A program made the position numbers and the translations under genes. Positions 16,996 through 25,779 of a DNA stretch of 64,000 bases are shown here, piece by piece. Source of the stretch: Dyella_B sp036746095 (lineage in GTDB: Bacteria; Pseudomonadota; Gammaproteobacteria; Xanthomonadales; Rhodanobacteraceae). The stretch is from the NCBI RefSeq assembly GCF_036746095.1, contig NZ_DAIOEU010000002.1:124001-188000 (forward strand). Reading direction: 5' to 3'. Positions within the stretch are counted from its first letter, which is position 1; each line of letters begins with the position of its first letter. Under the pieces are notes generated by a model, which worked only from the letters and a program-made list of their open reading frames with translations, was not told the DNA's origin and made no database searches.

Positions 16996-17823
16996 TTAGT
17001 CGTTAGCAGCCCATCCGAAATCCTGAAGCAAGAAAGCCAATGCGCTCACTGCCAATTCCGCATCGCTCCGCGAGACGGCGCGAGTTCCGTGGCTCGCTGC
17101 AGCGTTGGCCTTTGCGCGAACGTGAAGCTGGCGTATCAAATTACCGGCATCGGCTTGTGCCTGCATCTTTTGATTCCCCAAGTAGCTCACCAACGGCCCA
17201 AGATCATTTTTGCCATCTGGATTGGACGCGGGATGTTTCGCGCTGATGATGTAACAAGCGGCGTTCCTGCAAGCATCAATCACAGCCTGAGGAGCCTGTA
17301 TGGAAGCGGTTTCGACAACCGCCTCAATCGACGCCTGAACATCGTGCCGGCTGCCTGCCGGTATCTCCGAAACGATCAATTCAGGCAGCACGCCGAGATG
17401 TGTCTTCGACTTCAGCGTGACAAAGCAGCCCTCAAGGCCGATGCGCTCCGAAAGAACCACGATCCAGCGCGAGCTCGACCCACTATCTCCAAGGTCGACC
17501 TCGACACCCAGCTTGGGATGCACGCTCGCCGTGCGATAGGCGCGATTTACGTTGAAAACATTAGAAGGATTGCTCGTGTCCCGATTGGGGAAGCGCGACA
17601 CGCAATCAGCAGGCCATGCGTTTTGATTGTGCCGCTCGAACAACCTGCCACGGCGGATTCGCGTGCTTGAATTGAAATAGTCCTCTAGAAATAGGCGGTC
17701 TTGTCCAAGCGATTCGCCGACAATTGCGAAAGGAAGGACGATCGGCTGGCCTTGGATGCGCCGCAGCCACGCCTGCGTGCCTTCATACCAGAGCCCCTGC
17801 GCTTCGGCGATGTACTGCGTCAT
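16996..17823 (-). CDS. Abortive-infection-like protein in the hsd operon
   Basis: The start at 17823 shares ATGA with the hsdS stop, giving 275 residues; a longer in-frame start would bury itself in hsdS. The C-terminal ~75 residues (DLGPLVSYLGNQKMQ ... AAASHGTRAVSRSDAELAVSALAFLLQDF) resemble the Abi_C domain of abortive-infection proteins, with the His-Gly typical of HEPN-like RNases. The Arg-to-His spacing is longer than the usual Rx4-6H, so catalysis is uncertain. The N-terminal ~170 residues are not recognised. Tight coupling to hsdS suggests it acts with, or backs up, restriction. Confidence 0.6.
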   Translation of the reverse strand: MTQYIAEAQGLWYEGTQAWLRRIQGQPIVLPFAIVGESLGQDRLFLEDYFNSSTRIRRGRLFERHNQNAWPADCVSRFPNRDTSNPSNVFNVNRAYRTASVHPKLGVEVDLGDSGSSSRWIVVLSERIGLEGCFVTLKSKTHLGVLPELIVSEIPAGSRHDVQASIEAVVETASIQAPQAVIDACRNAACYIISAKHPASNPDGKNDLGPLVSYLGNQKMQAQADAGNLIRQLHVRAKANAAASHGTRAVSRSDAELAVSALAFLLQDFGWAAND

Positions 17824-19160
17824 GCCGCGTTGCTTACGTCGATCTTGCCGGTGACTGCGGCAGAGATTAAGGCTCTGCGACGTTCTCTGAGAAGGGTCAT
17901 AGCAGTCTCGGCGTTCGCCCTTAGCGACAACCAACCATCATCTTTGGCTGCGAGGAATTTGGCGATTTTTCGCTGCTCACGGAGCGTTGGAAAGACGCCA
18001 TGCACTTTCGTGAGATTTTGTATTGACAGCCTTGGCAGGCCCGCCCCCTTCACGTAACTATCCACCTGCTGTCGGACTACAAACGACTGACAAAGGTAGT
18101 GAAGGAAGAGACTATCAAGCAAATTCGCATCTGGACGAATGATGATCAGTGATGAGGCGACAACGAAATCCCGCTCCTCATCAACGACAACGGTCCGACC
18201 AATCGTTCCATCTTTACTGAACAAAACGTCGCCACACTGTGGCTTACAGCCAGTCCGGACAAGATATTCATAGCTGGATGCCGACGTCTTCAGAGCCCCA
18301 TAGAAATCGATTCCGTCGTTGGCTAAATCTTTTGTGGAGACAAAATCAAAGATTCCACCGTCCGTTTCTGGCGATATGTGCGCTCCGTCAGTAATGACCA
18401 CGGTGTAGCGTTTGATTGCACAAACGCTCCAACTGATCGGCACTTCCCCCAGCCAGGGGATGCCGGAGTCCTTCATAGGGGCGTTGGGATCGAGACCGCG
18501 GGTAACGGCGTAGGAGATGGTGGCTTGACGCTTTTCGGCTAGCAGCACAAGCAACTTTTCCTGTTCTGCGATCAGGGCGTCGATCTTGGCAGTTTCGCGG
18601 TCGAGGAAGCTGGCGATGGCGGCTTGCTCATCAAACGGAGGAAACGGCAATTCGATGTTGTCCAGCGCGTATTGCCCCAATCCAACTCGCGTCAACCCGT
18701 TCGCTGCAACCGCGAATTTAGCCTTAGCGTAGACCGAATCGAATAGTCTCTTGACGAACGAGCCGGCAATTCCAGCCCGTGGGCGAACTATGGACAAGTG
18801 GTAACCGCAGACAACACCTGGCAAATCATTTGGCACATATGCCGCAACTGCAATGTCGTCTGCCGTCTCCGAGTCCTTCGTGATGATGGTGTCGCCGGCC
18901 TTCAGCGTAAACTTGGCAATCTGGTCTTCCGATGCGGTCGCCTCCAAGAATGACATGGCAGAGGTGATTCGCTCGTTGTAGTAGACGTCGGTGTAGTTGC
19001 AAAGCCGAATCGCGGACTCCTCGTCCCGTGAGTGCTTATCAACATTGCTCGGGAAAACCGTGCAAACGTACTTGAGCCGTTGCACCTGCCAGTGCCAAGG
19101 AATAGGCCCAAGCCAAGTTACGCCGATGTCCCTGTACTCCCCGTACCTCGGCAAACTCAT
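17820..19160 (-). CDS. hsdS: Type I restriction-modification specificity subunit
   Basis: This 446-residue protein has two target-recognition domains, each opening with a WLG-type motif (GVTWLGPIPWHWQVQRLK near residue 13; SGIPWLGEVPISW near 232) and each followed by a conserved dimerising helix (PPFDEQAAIASFLDRETAKIDALIAEQ; PTLREQRKIAKFLAAK). It sets the DNA sequence recognised by the complex. It overlaps hsdM by 4 bp upstream and the Abi-like gene by 4 bp downstream. The recognition sequence cannot be read from the protein by eye. Confidence 0.95.
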   Translation of the reverse strand: MSLPRYGEYRDIGVTWLGPIPWHWQVQRLKYVCTVFPSNVDKHSRDEESAIRLCNYTDVYYNERITSAMSFLEATASEDQIAKFTLKAGDTIITKDSETADDIAVAAYVPNDLPGVVCGYHLSIVRPRAGIAGSFVKRLFDSVYAKAKFAVAANGLTRVGLGQYALDNIELPFPPFDEQAAIASFLDRETAKIDALIAEQEKLLVLLAEKRQATISYAVTRGLDPNAPMKDSGIPWLGEVPISWSVCAIKRYTVVITDGAHISPETDGGIFDFVSTKDLANDGIDFYGALKTSASSYEYLVRTGCKPQCGDVLFSKDGTIGRTVVVDEERDFVVASSLIIIRPDANLLDSLFLHYLCQSFVVRQQVDSYVKGAGLPRLSIQNLTKVHGVFPTLREQRKIAKFLAAKDDGWLSLRANAETAMTLLRERRRALISAAVTGKIDVSNAA

Positions 19161-20995
19161 TGCGCCAGCTCCCCCAGCATCGCCATGATCCGCGCCGAGA
19201 CAGCCTTCAATTCCTCATCAATCTCATGCAGCGAGCGCGGTGGCTCGAACACGTAGAAGTGGCGATTGAACGGGATCTCGTAGCCGACCTTGCTCTTGGA
19301 CTCATCGATCCAGGCGTCAGGAGCGTGCGGCAGCACTTCGCGTTCGAAGTAGGCCTGGATGTTCTCGCCCAGCGGCACGTTTTCGGTGTCGCGCAGATTG
19401 CTGTCCGCTTGCGGCTGGCCCTTCTGTTTGCCCTTCTGATTCAGCACCACCTTGCCCTGCTCGTCGCGCAGCGGGCGCTCAATGGTGATGGTGGTGTAGC
19501 CGAATTCTTCATTGCGGAAGATGCGCGCAAGCGGAGCCACCTTCACCTTGCCCCCGGGCGGCGGCTCAGGTGCGAATTCGGCGGCGGCGATGATCTTTCG
19601 CTTGACTTTCTTGCCGTCGGCGTTGAAGACGGTGGCCACGTCCGCCTCATGGAACTCGCCGAACAGCCTGGTGATGGCATTGATGTGCTCATCGCTCATC
19701 TCCTTGCGCTTGGAGCCAAGGCTCTTGCGCATCTTCTGCCAGAAGCTGCCTGCATCGATGAGTTGCACGTAACCCTTACGGTCGTGTTCCTTCTTGTTGG
19801 AGACCACCCACACGTAGGTGGCGATGCCGGTGTTGTAGAACATGTCGGTGGGCAGGGCGACGATGGCCTCCACCAGATCGTTTTCCAGCAGGTAGCGTCG
19901 GATCTCGCTCTCGCCGCTGCCGGCCCCGCCGGTAAACAGTGGCGAGCCGTTGAGCACGATGCCGAAGCGGCTGCCGCCATCCACCGCCGGGCGCATCTTG
20001 GACACCAGGTGCAGCAGGAACAACATGGAGCCGTCGGACACACGCGGCAGGCCGGGACCGAAGCGGCCGTCGAAGCCCTTCTCCTCGTGCTCTTTGCGCA
20101 CCACCTTCTCGACCTTTTTCCACTCCACGCCGAACGGCGGGTTGGACAGCATGTAGTCGAACTTACGTGCCGCGTGGCCATCGTCGCTGAGCGTGTTACC
20201 GGGCACCAGGTTGGTGACCTTCTCTCCACGGATCAGCATGTCCGCTTTGCAGATGGCGTAGGACTCGTCGTTGAGCTCCTGGCCGAACAGCGACAGACGC
20301 GCGTTCGGATTGTGGTCGCGCAGAAACTCCGCAGCCACCGAGAGCATGCCGCCGGTGCCGGCGGTGGGGTCGTAGATGGTGCGCACCACGTTGTTGCCAG
20401 GCGTGAGCACCTCGTCGTCCTCAATGAAGATGAGGTTGACCATCAGCCGGATGACTTCGCGCGGCGTGAAATGCTCACCGGCGGTTTCGTTAGACAACTC
20501 GGCGAACTTGCGGATCAGCTCCTCGAACACCAGACCCATCTGCACATTGTCCACCTGGTCCGGGTGCAGGTCGACGTTGGCGAACTTTTCGGTGACGAGG
20601 TACAGGAGGTCGGCTTTGGCCAGTCGATTGACCTGGATGGCGAAGTCGAAGCGCTCGAAGATCTCGCGAACCTCCGGCGAGAAGCCCTGCACGTAGCTGA
20701 TGAGGTTGGACTCGATATGATCCTGGTCGCCCATGAGCCTGGACAGGTCCAGCGTGGAGGTGTTGTAGAACTTCACATCCGACACGCGCCGCAGGAACGG
20801 ATCCGGATCCAACCCGGCCGCTTCGCGCTTGGCCTTCTCCGCCAGCACCTTGGGCTTGCTGGCCTCAAGTACGCAGTCGAGTCGACGCAGCACGGTAAAT
20901 GGCAAGATCACCCGGCCGTATTCGGATTGCTTGTAGTCGCCGCGCAACAAGTCGGCGACGGACCAGATGAGGGCAGAAAGAAAGGTTTGGTTCAT
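19157..20995 (-). CDS. hsdM: Type I restriction-modification DNA methyltransferase subunit
   Basis: This 612-residue N6-adenine methyltransferase contains the HsdM N-terminal helical domain (MNQTFLSALIWSVADLLRGDYKQSEYG is the family start, which fixes the start at 20995). The SAM motif DPTAGTGGML lies near residue 208 and the catalytic NPPF near 284. The stop overlaps hsdS by ATGA. Upstream, its ATG overlaps the stop of a 33-codon frame, suggesting coupled initiation. The Shine-Dalgarno directly before hsdM is weak, consistent with that. Confidence 0.96.
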   Translation of the reverse strand: MNQTFLSALIWSVADLLRGDYKQSEYGRVILPFTVLRRLDCVLEASKPKVLAEKAKREAAGLDPDPFLRRVSDVKFYNTSTLDLSRLMGDQDHIESNLISYVQGFSPEVREIFERFDFAIQVNRLAKADLLYLVTEKFANVDLHPDQVDNVQMGLVFEELIRKFAELSNETAGEHFTPREVIRLMVNLIFIEDDEVLTPGNNVVRTIYDPTAGTGGMLSVAAEFLRDHNPNARLSLFGQELNDESYAICKADMLIRGEKVTNLVPGNTLSDDGHAARKFDYMLSNPPFGVEWKKVEKVVRKEHEEKGFDGRFGPGLPRVSDGSMLFLLHLVSKMRPAVDGGSRFGIVLNGSPLFTGGAGSGESEIRRYLLENDLVEAIVALPTDMFYNTGIATYVWVVSNKKEHDRKGYVQLIDAGSFWQKMRKSLGSKRKEMSDEHINAITRLFGEFHEADVATVFNADGKKVKRKIIAAAEFAPEPPPGGKVKVAPLARIFRNEEFGYTTITIERPLRDEQGKVVLNQKGKQKGQPQADSNLRDTENVPLGENIQAYFEREVLPHAPDAWIDESKSKVGYEIPFNRHFYVFEPPRSLHEIDEELKAVSARIMAMLGELAQ

Positions 20996-21093
20996 TCGCT
21001 GTGGCTTGTCTGAAATGGCCTGCACCGGAAGGAAGGTACACAGATACCGCAGCCTTGACGATAGGCGTTCAGCAGGTCTTGCAAGATACTCAT
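20992..21093 (-). CDS. Small upstream ORF coupled to hsdM
   Basis: This 33-residue frame starts MSILQDLLNAYRQGCG, is rich in Cys, and has a purine-rich site (GAGGGAGAG) a few bases before its ATG. Its stop shares ATGA with the hsdM start, so ribosomes leaving it would start hsdM. It is too short for routine gene calling. Either a translated leader that sets hsdM level or a small protein is possible. The coupling geometry is seen in sequence and the role is inferred. Confidence 0.45.
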   Translation of the reverse strand: MSILQDLLNAYRQGCGICVPSFRCRPFQTSHSE

Positions 21094-21260
21094 TGGCTCT
21101 CCCTCTGCGCGTCGTTGGCGCAGACGGTGAGTTTATCGCAGGCGTGGGGGTCGCTTTGTATGGGCGCAACGCCCCCACTCATGCAGGTGGTTGAACAAGC
21201 AAAAAGATTGTCTTCGGCTTCATGGCTGTATCCAATGCCGAAAGCTCATCACGGGAGAAT

Positions 21261-22112
21261 TCAGTCCTGACGCCTTGCCCCGAAGTGGCCGCTCATGGTC
21301 CACACCGTCGAGATGTGTTTCTTGAACTCCCCTCCAAGCTTGAAACCAACACCTTCAATCGCAGCCGTCAGATTGGCGTTGACTTGATAGTCCTCCTCGT
21401 AATTGAGGGTGAGCGAAAACACATCCAGTCCATGATCCAGCCGCAACTTGGCAACCGCTTGCCACATGGATTCATGCGGGAACCAAATGGGACCGCTGAT
21501 CATGACCGGCGTGTCACTGCCTCTCAACGAGGCGTGAAACAGCAGATTTTCGCCAGTGCGCGCATGGGCAGAGGCTGATGCACCGATTTGGCCGTTGCCA
21601 ACACTGGGCGGGATAGGTACCGACATCTCACTGGCAAAATCGCGCGCCCATCCCTTGATGTGCTGGACATTAATTTCATTCGCGCCGAGCGCCCCCAGCA
21701 GCAAGAGCGCTTCGCTGAACTTGTGTTCAAACACGTACCGATGAAAGGACGCCACGGGGTAATACAAGAGTCGATTGGCCGGGTGCTGCATGTAGACCAC
21801 CTTGGCCTGCGGGTGGCCGGGAGGGAAAAGCAGCCCTTTTGCCTCCTGAAAACCCACCATCTGCACATTCAGCCCTTCCGACAACGCACGCCTGCGTGCC
21901 ACCACAACGGATCGAATGGCGATTTCTCCCAGGCTGACCACGCCGAAGCCAAAAGAAGCTTTTGCGGCTGTCATTGCCGCCGTCACCGCCATGTTCTTCA
22001 CCGCATCAAGAAACGTGGCTTCCTCGGTTTCACTCTGCGGAACGCCAACGCGCTTCTCCGCCTCGACCACGGCATCCGGAACCACCGTGATCAACATGCT
22101 CAGTTGTTCCAT
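21261..22112 (-). CDS. Unrecognised protein at the end of the Leo locus
   Basis: I do not recognise this 283-residue protein. It has a small-residue-rich segment (about 37-75) that could be membrane-associated. A later part has alternating hydrophobic strands (ENLLFHASLRGSDTPVMISGPIWFPHESMWQ; LDVFSLTLNYEEDYQVNANLTAAIEGVGFKLGG) that look like a beta-rich fold. The initiating ATG lacks a clear Shine-Dalgarno, and a start five codons later is possible. It follows the 29-residue membrane peptide by 36 bp on the same strand as the dynamin genes, so it is probably in their operon. Confidence 0.6.
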   Translation of the reverse strand: MEQLSMLITVVPDAVVEAEKRVGVPQSETEEATFLDAVKNMAVTAAMTAAKASFGFGVVSLGEIAIRSVVVARRRALSEGLNVQMVGFQEAKGLLFPPGHPQAKVVYMQHPANRLLYYPVASFHRYVFEHKFSEALLLLGALGANEINVQHIKGWARDFASEMSVPIPPSVGNGQIGASASAHARTGENLLFHASLRGSDTPVMISGPIWFPHESMWQAVAKLRLDHGLDVFSLTLNYEEDYQVNANLTAAIEGVGFKLGGEFKKHISTVWTMSGHFGARRQD

Positions 22113-22148
22113 CTGCCTATTGTTCCCCCTGTTTTCGCCAAGCGCCCA

Positions 22149-22238
22149 TCATGCGTTCGAATGAGTGCTTTCCAAGTATTTGACCAAACCAAGCAACGCA
22201 AACCCGTACACCACCACAGCACCAATGACCTTGAACAT
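22149..22238 (-). CDS. 29-residue single-span membrane peptide
   Basis: The frame opens MFKVIGAVVVYGFALLGLVK and ends LESTHSNA. It is one transmembrane helix with a positively charged flank. A textbook AGGAG lies six bases before the ATG, the strongest ribosome-binding site in this operon, which argues that it is translated despite its size. It sits between leoA and the 283-residue gene. Small membrane peptides next to membrane-acting GTPases may tune or anchor them, but this is inference. Confidence 0.55.
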   Translation of the reverse strand: MFKVIGAVVVYGFALLGLVKYLESTHSNA

Positions 22239-22369
22239 GTCGAGCTCCTAATGGACCGGTGCCCACCGTGGGCGTCGGTCATTGAAGCCTGAAGATGGAA
22301 GCTCTCATAGGCTGAGATTGTTCCCTACGCCACCAGGATGATCAAAGAAGTCGCCACGACGGAAACAAG

Positions 22370-24106
22370 TCACGCGGCATCTGCCCGTACTGCCCCCAAA
22401 GGCCGGCCCTCAGTTAGAGACAAAAGCGCCTCACGGGCAGCCTGTATAGCCGCAACCTGCTGCTGGATATCCCCCAATTGCGCGACTTGTCCCGCCAGAA
22501 GCACGTGAAATTGAGCCAGTTGTGGCGCAAAGGCCTCAATAACTTTCTCCCGCACACTGAGGTAGTCGTAAACGGACTGAAAATGCAGTTTGACCAAGTT
22601 GGTCAACTCGGCCTTGATCGCCGCCAACTCCTTCTCCGCCTGATGGCCCCGCAAAGCACTGACGGCATCGCCAAGCAATTGCAACCCTGCACCGACGGGG
22701 CCGGCAAACTTCGCGATGTTGTTGGCGTATTTGGCCGCCTCCCAAGGCTTGAACTTGATTACCCAACCCGTCACGTTACTCAGCGCATCGCGCGCCGCGA
22801 ATATGCCTGCCTTGATGGTCGCCGGAGGGAGCTTACCTAGCGCACCTAGCGCTTTGCTCGATCCGGAGAGCGTCGAGGAAGTCAAGCTATTCAATACCTC
22901 GGAGGTACTGGACAGCGTATGGTCGACGCTTGCCTGTACTCCCTCAAGGATCTTCAGCGACCGCTGGGAGCACTGTTGAACCTTACGCTCAATGCGAGCG
23001 CGCAATCGGAATCCAGCATCTGGAGCGTTGAGGCCGATCTCGTCCTCGACAAATCCTGCTATATCCTCGCGCTCCAGTGCGCGAATCCGCGCCAGCAGCT
23101 TGCTTTCCATCGCCCACAGTTCTTCTTCCAATCTCGCCACCGCGTCGAGAACATCCCGCTCGCCAGCGGCAACGTCTTTCTGCAGACGTTCGATCTCGCG
23201 GCCCAATGCGGCCGCCAACTCATCGGAGTTCTTCTGGCCACTGGCGATGCTGTCCAGCCGTCGCCTAACGATATCTTGCAGAACGCTCGCGCCGGCCTTG
23301 CGCAGCAATACGTCGCGCGACCCTGTGGCCAGGACGGCAGCCGCCAACTGACGAAGGTGGCCAATGCGTGACCGGTGCTCGTACAGGTTTTTCTCGTCGT
23401 CCCCAAGCCAGAATTCCATGGCGCGTCCACCAGGGTTGGCCGCCACACAAGCCACATGCAGCCTTCCAGCCTCCGCTTCGTTCAAATCAAGGTAACGGAA
23501 CAGCTTCCCGATGATGGCATCACGTTTAATGAGCGCATGCTCCTCGAAATCGAGGCTGTTACGTAAATCGGCCACCTCGTCCATCTTGTTGATCACAAAG
23601 ATAGTAGAGTCGAGCTTACCCAGGTCGCGCATGACCCAGCGTAATGCCTCACGATGACTGTCCTTGATCGGGTTAGTCGCATCAACCACATACAAGACGA
23701 TATGCGCCTGGGCAATGAAGTCCCGCGTGACGTCGTCGTACCGCCTCACCCCCTCCGTCACCTTGTCACCGAATAGGCCAGGTGTATCGATAATCGTGAC
23801 CTTTTGCTCTAAGCCGTCCACGTTGTAGTGCGCAAGCGCATCTGAAGATTCGTCGGCATCGATCTTCATATCGGGCATGACCTTGCCTAGCCAACCAGCG
23901 GCCACGCTGGTCTTGCCATCTGAAAAAGCCCCGAGTAAGGCAATACATAGCGTGTCGCCATCAATGGCAAGGCGCGCCTGACCAATTCGCTGGATGTCCT
24001 CTTCGACACCTGCTCCAGCTCCAAGCAAGTGCAAGGCCGCCTCAAGCCGGTCATAGCATCCAATGATCTCGGCCTTGCTAGCGTTATAACTGTCAAACTG
24101 ACTCAT
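22370..24106 (-). CDS. leoA: Dynamin-like GTPase LeoA
   Basis: This 578-residue protein has a complete GTPase: P-loop GAFSDGKT (59-66), G3 DTPG (107-110) and G4 NKMD (173-176). A long helical stalk with coiled-coil stretches and a membrane-contact region follow (about 330-470). The start at 24106 is chosen for the AGGAGT six bases upstream and a 14-bp overlap with leoB, against a 24-codon longer frame. LeoA of enterotoxigenic E. coli is a bacterial dynamin linked to vesicle and toxin release. From memory, Leo-type pairs are also reported as anti-phage (Eleos) systems. Gene order leoC-leoB-leoA matches E. coli. Confidence 0.75.
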   Translation of the reverse strand: MSQFDSYNASKAEIIGCYDRLEAALHLLGAGAGVEEDIQRIGQARLAIDGDTLCIALLGAFSDGKTSVAAGWLGKVMPDMKIDADESSDALAHYNVDGLEQKVTIIDTPGLFGDKVTEGVRRYDDVTRDFIAQAHIVLYVVDATNPIKDSHREALRWVMRDLGKLDSTIFVINKMDEVADLRNSLDFEEHALIKRDAIIGKLFRYLDLNEAEAGRLHVACVAANPGGRAMEFWLGDDEKNLYEHRSRIGHLRQLAAAVLATGSRDVLLRKAGASVLQDIVRRRLDSIASGQKNSDELAAALGREIERLQKDVAAGERDVLDAVARLEEELWAMESKLLARIRALEREDIAGFVEDEIGLNAPDAGFRLRARIERKVQQCSQRSLKILEGVQASVDHTLSSTSEVLNSLTSSTLSGSSKALGALGKLPPATIKAGIFAARDALSNVTGWVIKFKPWEAAKYANNIAKFAGPVGAGLQLLGDAVSALRGHQAEKELAAIKAELTNLVKLHFQSVYDYLSVREKVIEAFAPQLAQFHVLLAGQVAQLGDIQQQVAAIQAAREALLSLTEGRPLGAVRADAA

Positions 24107-25763
24107 GCAACGACTCCTGGATCGTTTCATAAAGAGACGCGACGCGGACACGATGCTGGCGAAGAATTTCGCCCGCACGAATTATCGCCGCAACTCGCGC
24201 CTTGAGGGGAGAGACGACTTGGGCGTCAACAATTTCGCGAATCGTGGTGCATTGATTCAGGACGCCGCGCTCCACTTCCAGGCGAACGCCCTCCTTGTAC
24301 TCATCAAGCTTCGCGATAACTTCGCCCTGCACTTTGCGGATGCGCTTGTCGCGCATGATCCCGAAATACGTCAGCAGCTCGACGGCCAAACCCACCACGA
24401 CTCCGATGGCCGCCCCAATTGCCATGGCGACGGGACCACCCTCCCACGTGATGCTCAATGCTGTGCTTACGTACCCGGCCACGCGTAACAAAGACTTGCC
24501 AAAATCATCAAGCTGGAAGTCGATGGTTTTCAGCACGCTGCCGATGGAGAGGCCTAGCCCGCTCACCGTCCCTCCCAAAGATGCAGAATGCAGAGCTTCA
24601 AGATCCTCTCGCATACGTTCCAGCTGATCTATAACGTCCTCTTGGAATCGGTTTAAGGCGCTGTGATTCCTGGCGCCAATCTCTTCCTGCAATTGGTCGA
24701 AACAGGTACTTGTCTCTTTCCTGATTGCCTTCTCGACCGTCTCCCTAGACTTGAAATCTCGCTCGACGATCTCGAAAACCTTGTCATTCAAGACTTCAAA
24801 GCTCGAGTCGACAGCCGTAAAGCAGCCCTGCAACGAAATTTCAAACCGGCCCAGCGCATCGTCGATACGCTTTGTAGTGGCATTGACCTTATCGCCAAAC
24901 GTTCGCTCCAGATCAACAGTGCGGCGAATGTGCTCGTCGAGTTCCTGAAGCGTGTCGCGCAAATGGCGAAGGACCTTCCGGCGATTGGCAGCCGCGATCT
25001 CTCGCTGGAGACCGCCATCGCCATAGCTTTTCAGAAGTTCGCTCAATTGATCGATCTGACTGAAACGCCTCAACGCGCCGGCATCTTCAAACGCATCCAA
25101 GAGGCCTGCCTGTCCCCGTACCAGGTCCGCACGCTCAGGGACGAAGGTCGTCCCATTTTCGTGCCAAGCCATGGCGGACAGGGCCGCCATTCCCTGCAAC
25201 GATATGGTCGGACGCACCACCTCGTCGCCAATGCACTGCCTCAGAACCGCCTCGGTGAGGCGCGCATTGGCTTCCATGTCTTTGTGGGTCTGGGCAAGCG
25301 AAACGCGGTCCTCGGGAAATTCGTAGGTATCCCCCTTGCCGCGAACGTTGCATATCGGATGCACGATGGTGTCGTGCCGCAGGTATCGGGCAATCTTCGC
25401 CGCTGTCTCCGCTTCCGGCTTCTTGTTTGTTCCGATCACGTAGAAAACCAGATGTGCCTCGGCCAGAGCAGAACGAATCAGCTCAGCATATCTAGCCTCA
25501 TCGCCTTCGATCCCGGGCACGTCGAGCAACCGAAACCGCTCGCCGTGGTGCTCGAACTCATATGCAGCATTCGTCGTCGTAAAATCCGGGCGCCCCGTCC
25601 CTACGATGGCGCCGTCAATGCGCATGGTCGCCGCGACAGCCTCCTCCCATGAGGCTTTTCTATCAGCCAAGTTCTCCAGGTTCTGATTGAACTGCCGGAC
25701 CAGTCGGCCGACATCCGACTGTACAGACGGCTCCCAATGTAGCGTGTTCATGGACGATTCCAT
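24093..25763 (-). CDS. leoB: Dynamin-like protein LeoB, lacking its own P-loop
   Basis: The start at 25763 gives 556 residues; ATG 25751 is an alternative, and the longest frame begins at TTG inside leoC. The protein begins in the middle of a GTPase: switch I Thr cluster FTTTN (61-65) and G3 DVPG (81-84) are present, and NVRGKGD may stand for G4, but no GxxxxGK[ST] is found. A helical stalk follows, then a paired hydrophobic segment (GGPVAMAIGAAIGVVVGLAVELLTYFG) near residue 420-450, then further coiled coil. The missing P-loop is supplied by the gene just upstream (leoC), as proposed for E. coli LeoB+LeoC. Confidence 0.7.
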   Translation of the reverse strand: MESSMNTLHWEPSVQSDVGRLVRQFNQNLENLADRKASWEEAVAATMRIDGAIVGTGRPDFTTTNAAYEFEHHGERFRLLDVPGIEGDEARYAELIRSALAEAHLVFYVIGTNKKPEAETAAKIARYLRHDTIVHPICNVRGKGDTYEFPEDRVSLAQTHKDMEANARLTEAVLRQCIGDEVVRPTISLQGMAALSAMAWHENGTTFVPERADLVRGQAGLLDAFEDAGALRRFSQIDQLSELLKSYGDGGLQREIAAANRRKVLRHLRDTLQELDEHIRRTVDLERTFGDKVNATTKRIDDALGRFEISLQGCFTAVDSSFEVLNDKVFEIVERDFKSRETVEKAIRKETSTCFDQLQEEIGARNHSALNRFQEDVIDQLERMREDLEALHSASLGGTVSGLGLSIGSVLKTIDFQLDDFGKSLLRVAGYVSTALSITWEGGPVAMAIGAAIGVVVGLAVELLTYFGIMRDKRIRKVQGEVIAKLDEYKEGVRLEVERGVLNQCTTIREIVDAQVVSPLKARVAAIIRAGEILRQHRVRVASLYETIQESLHESV

Positions 25764-25779
25764 GCCCCCAAGAGAACCG

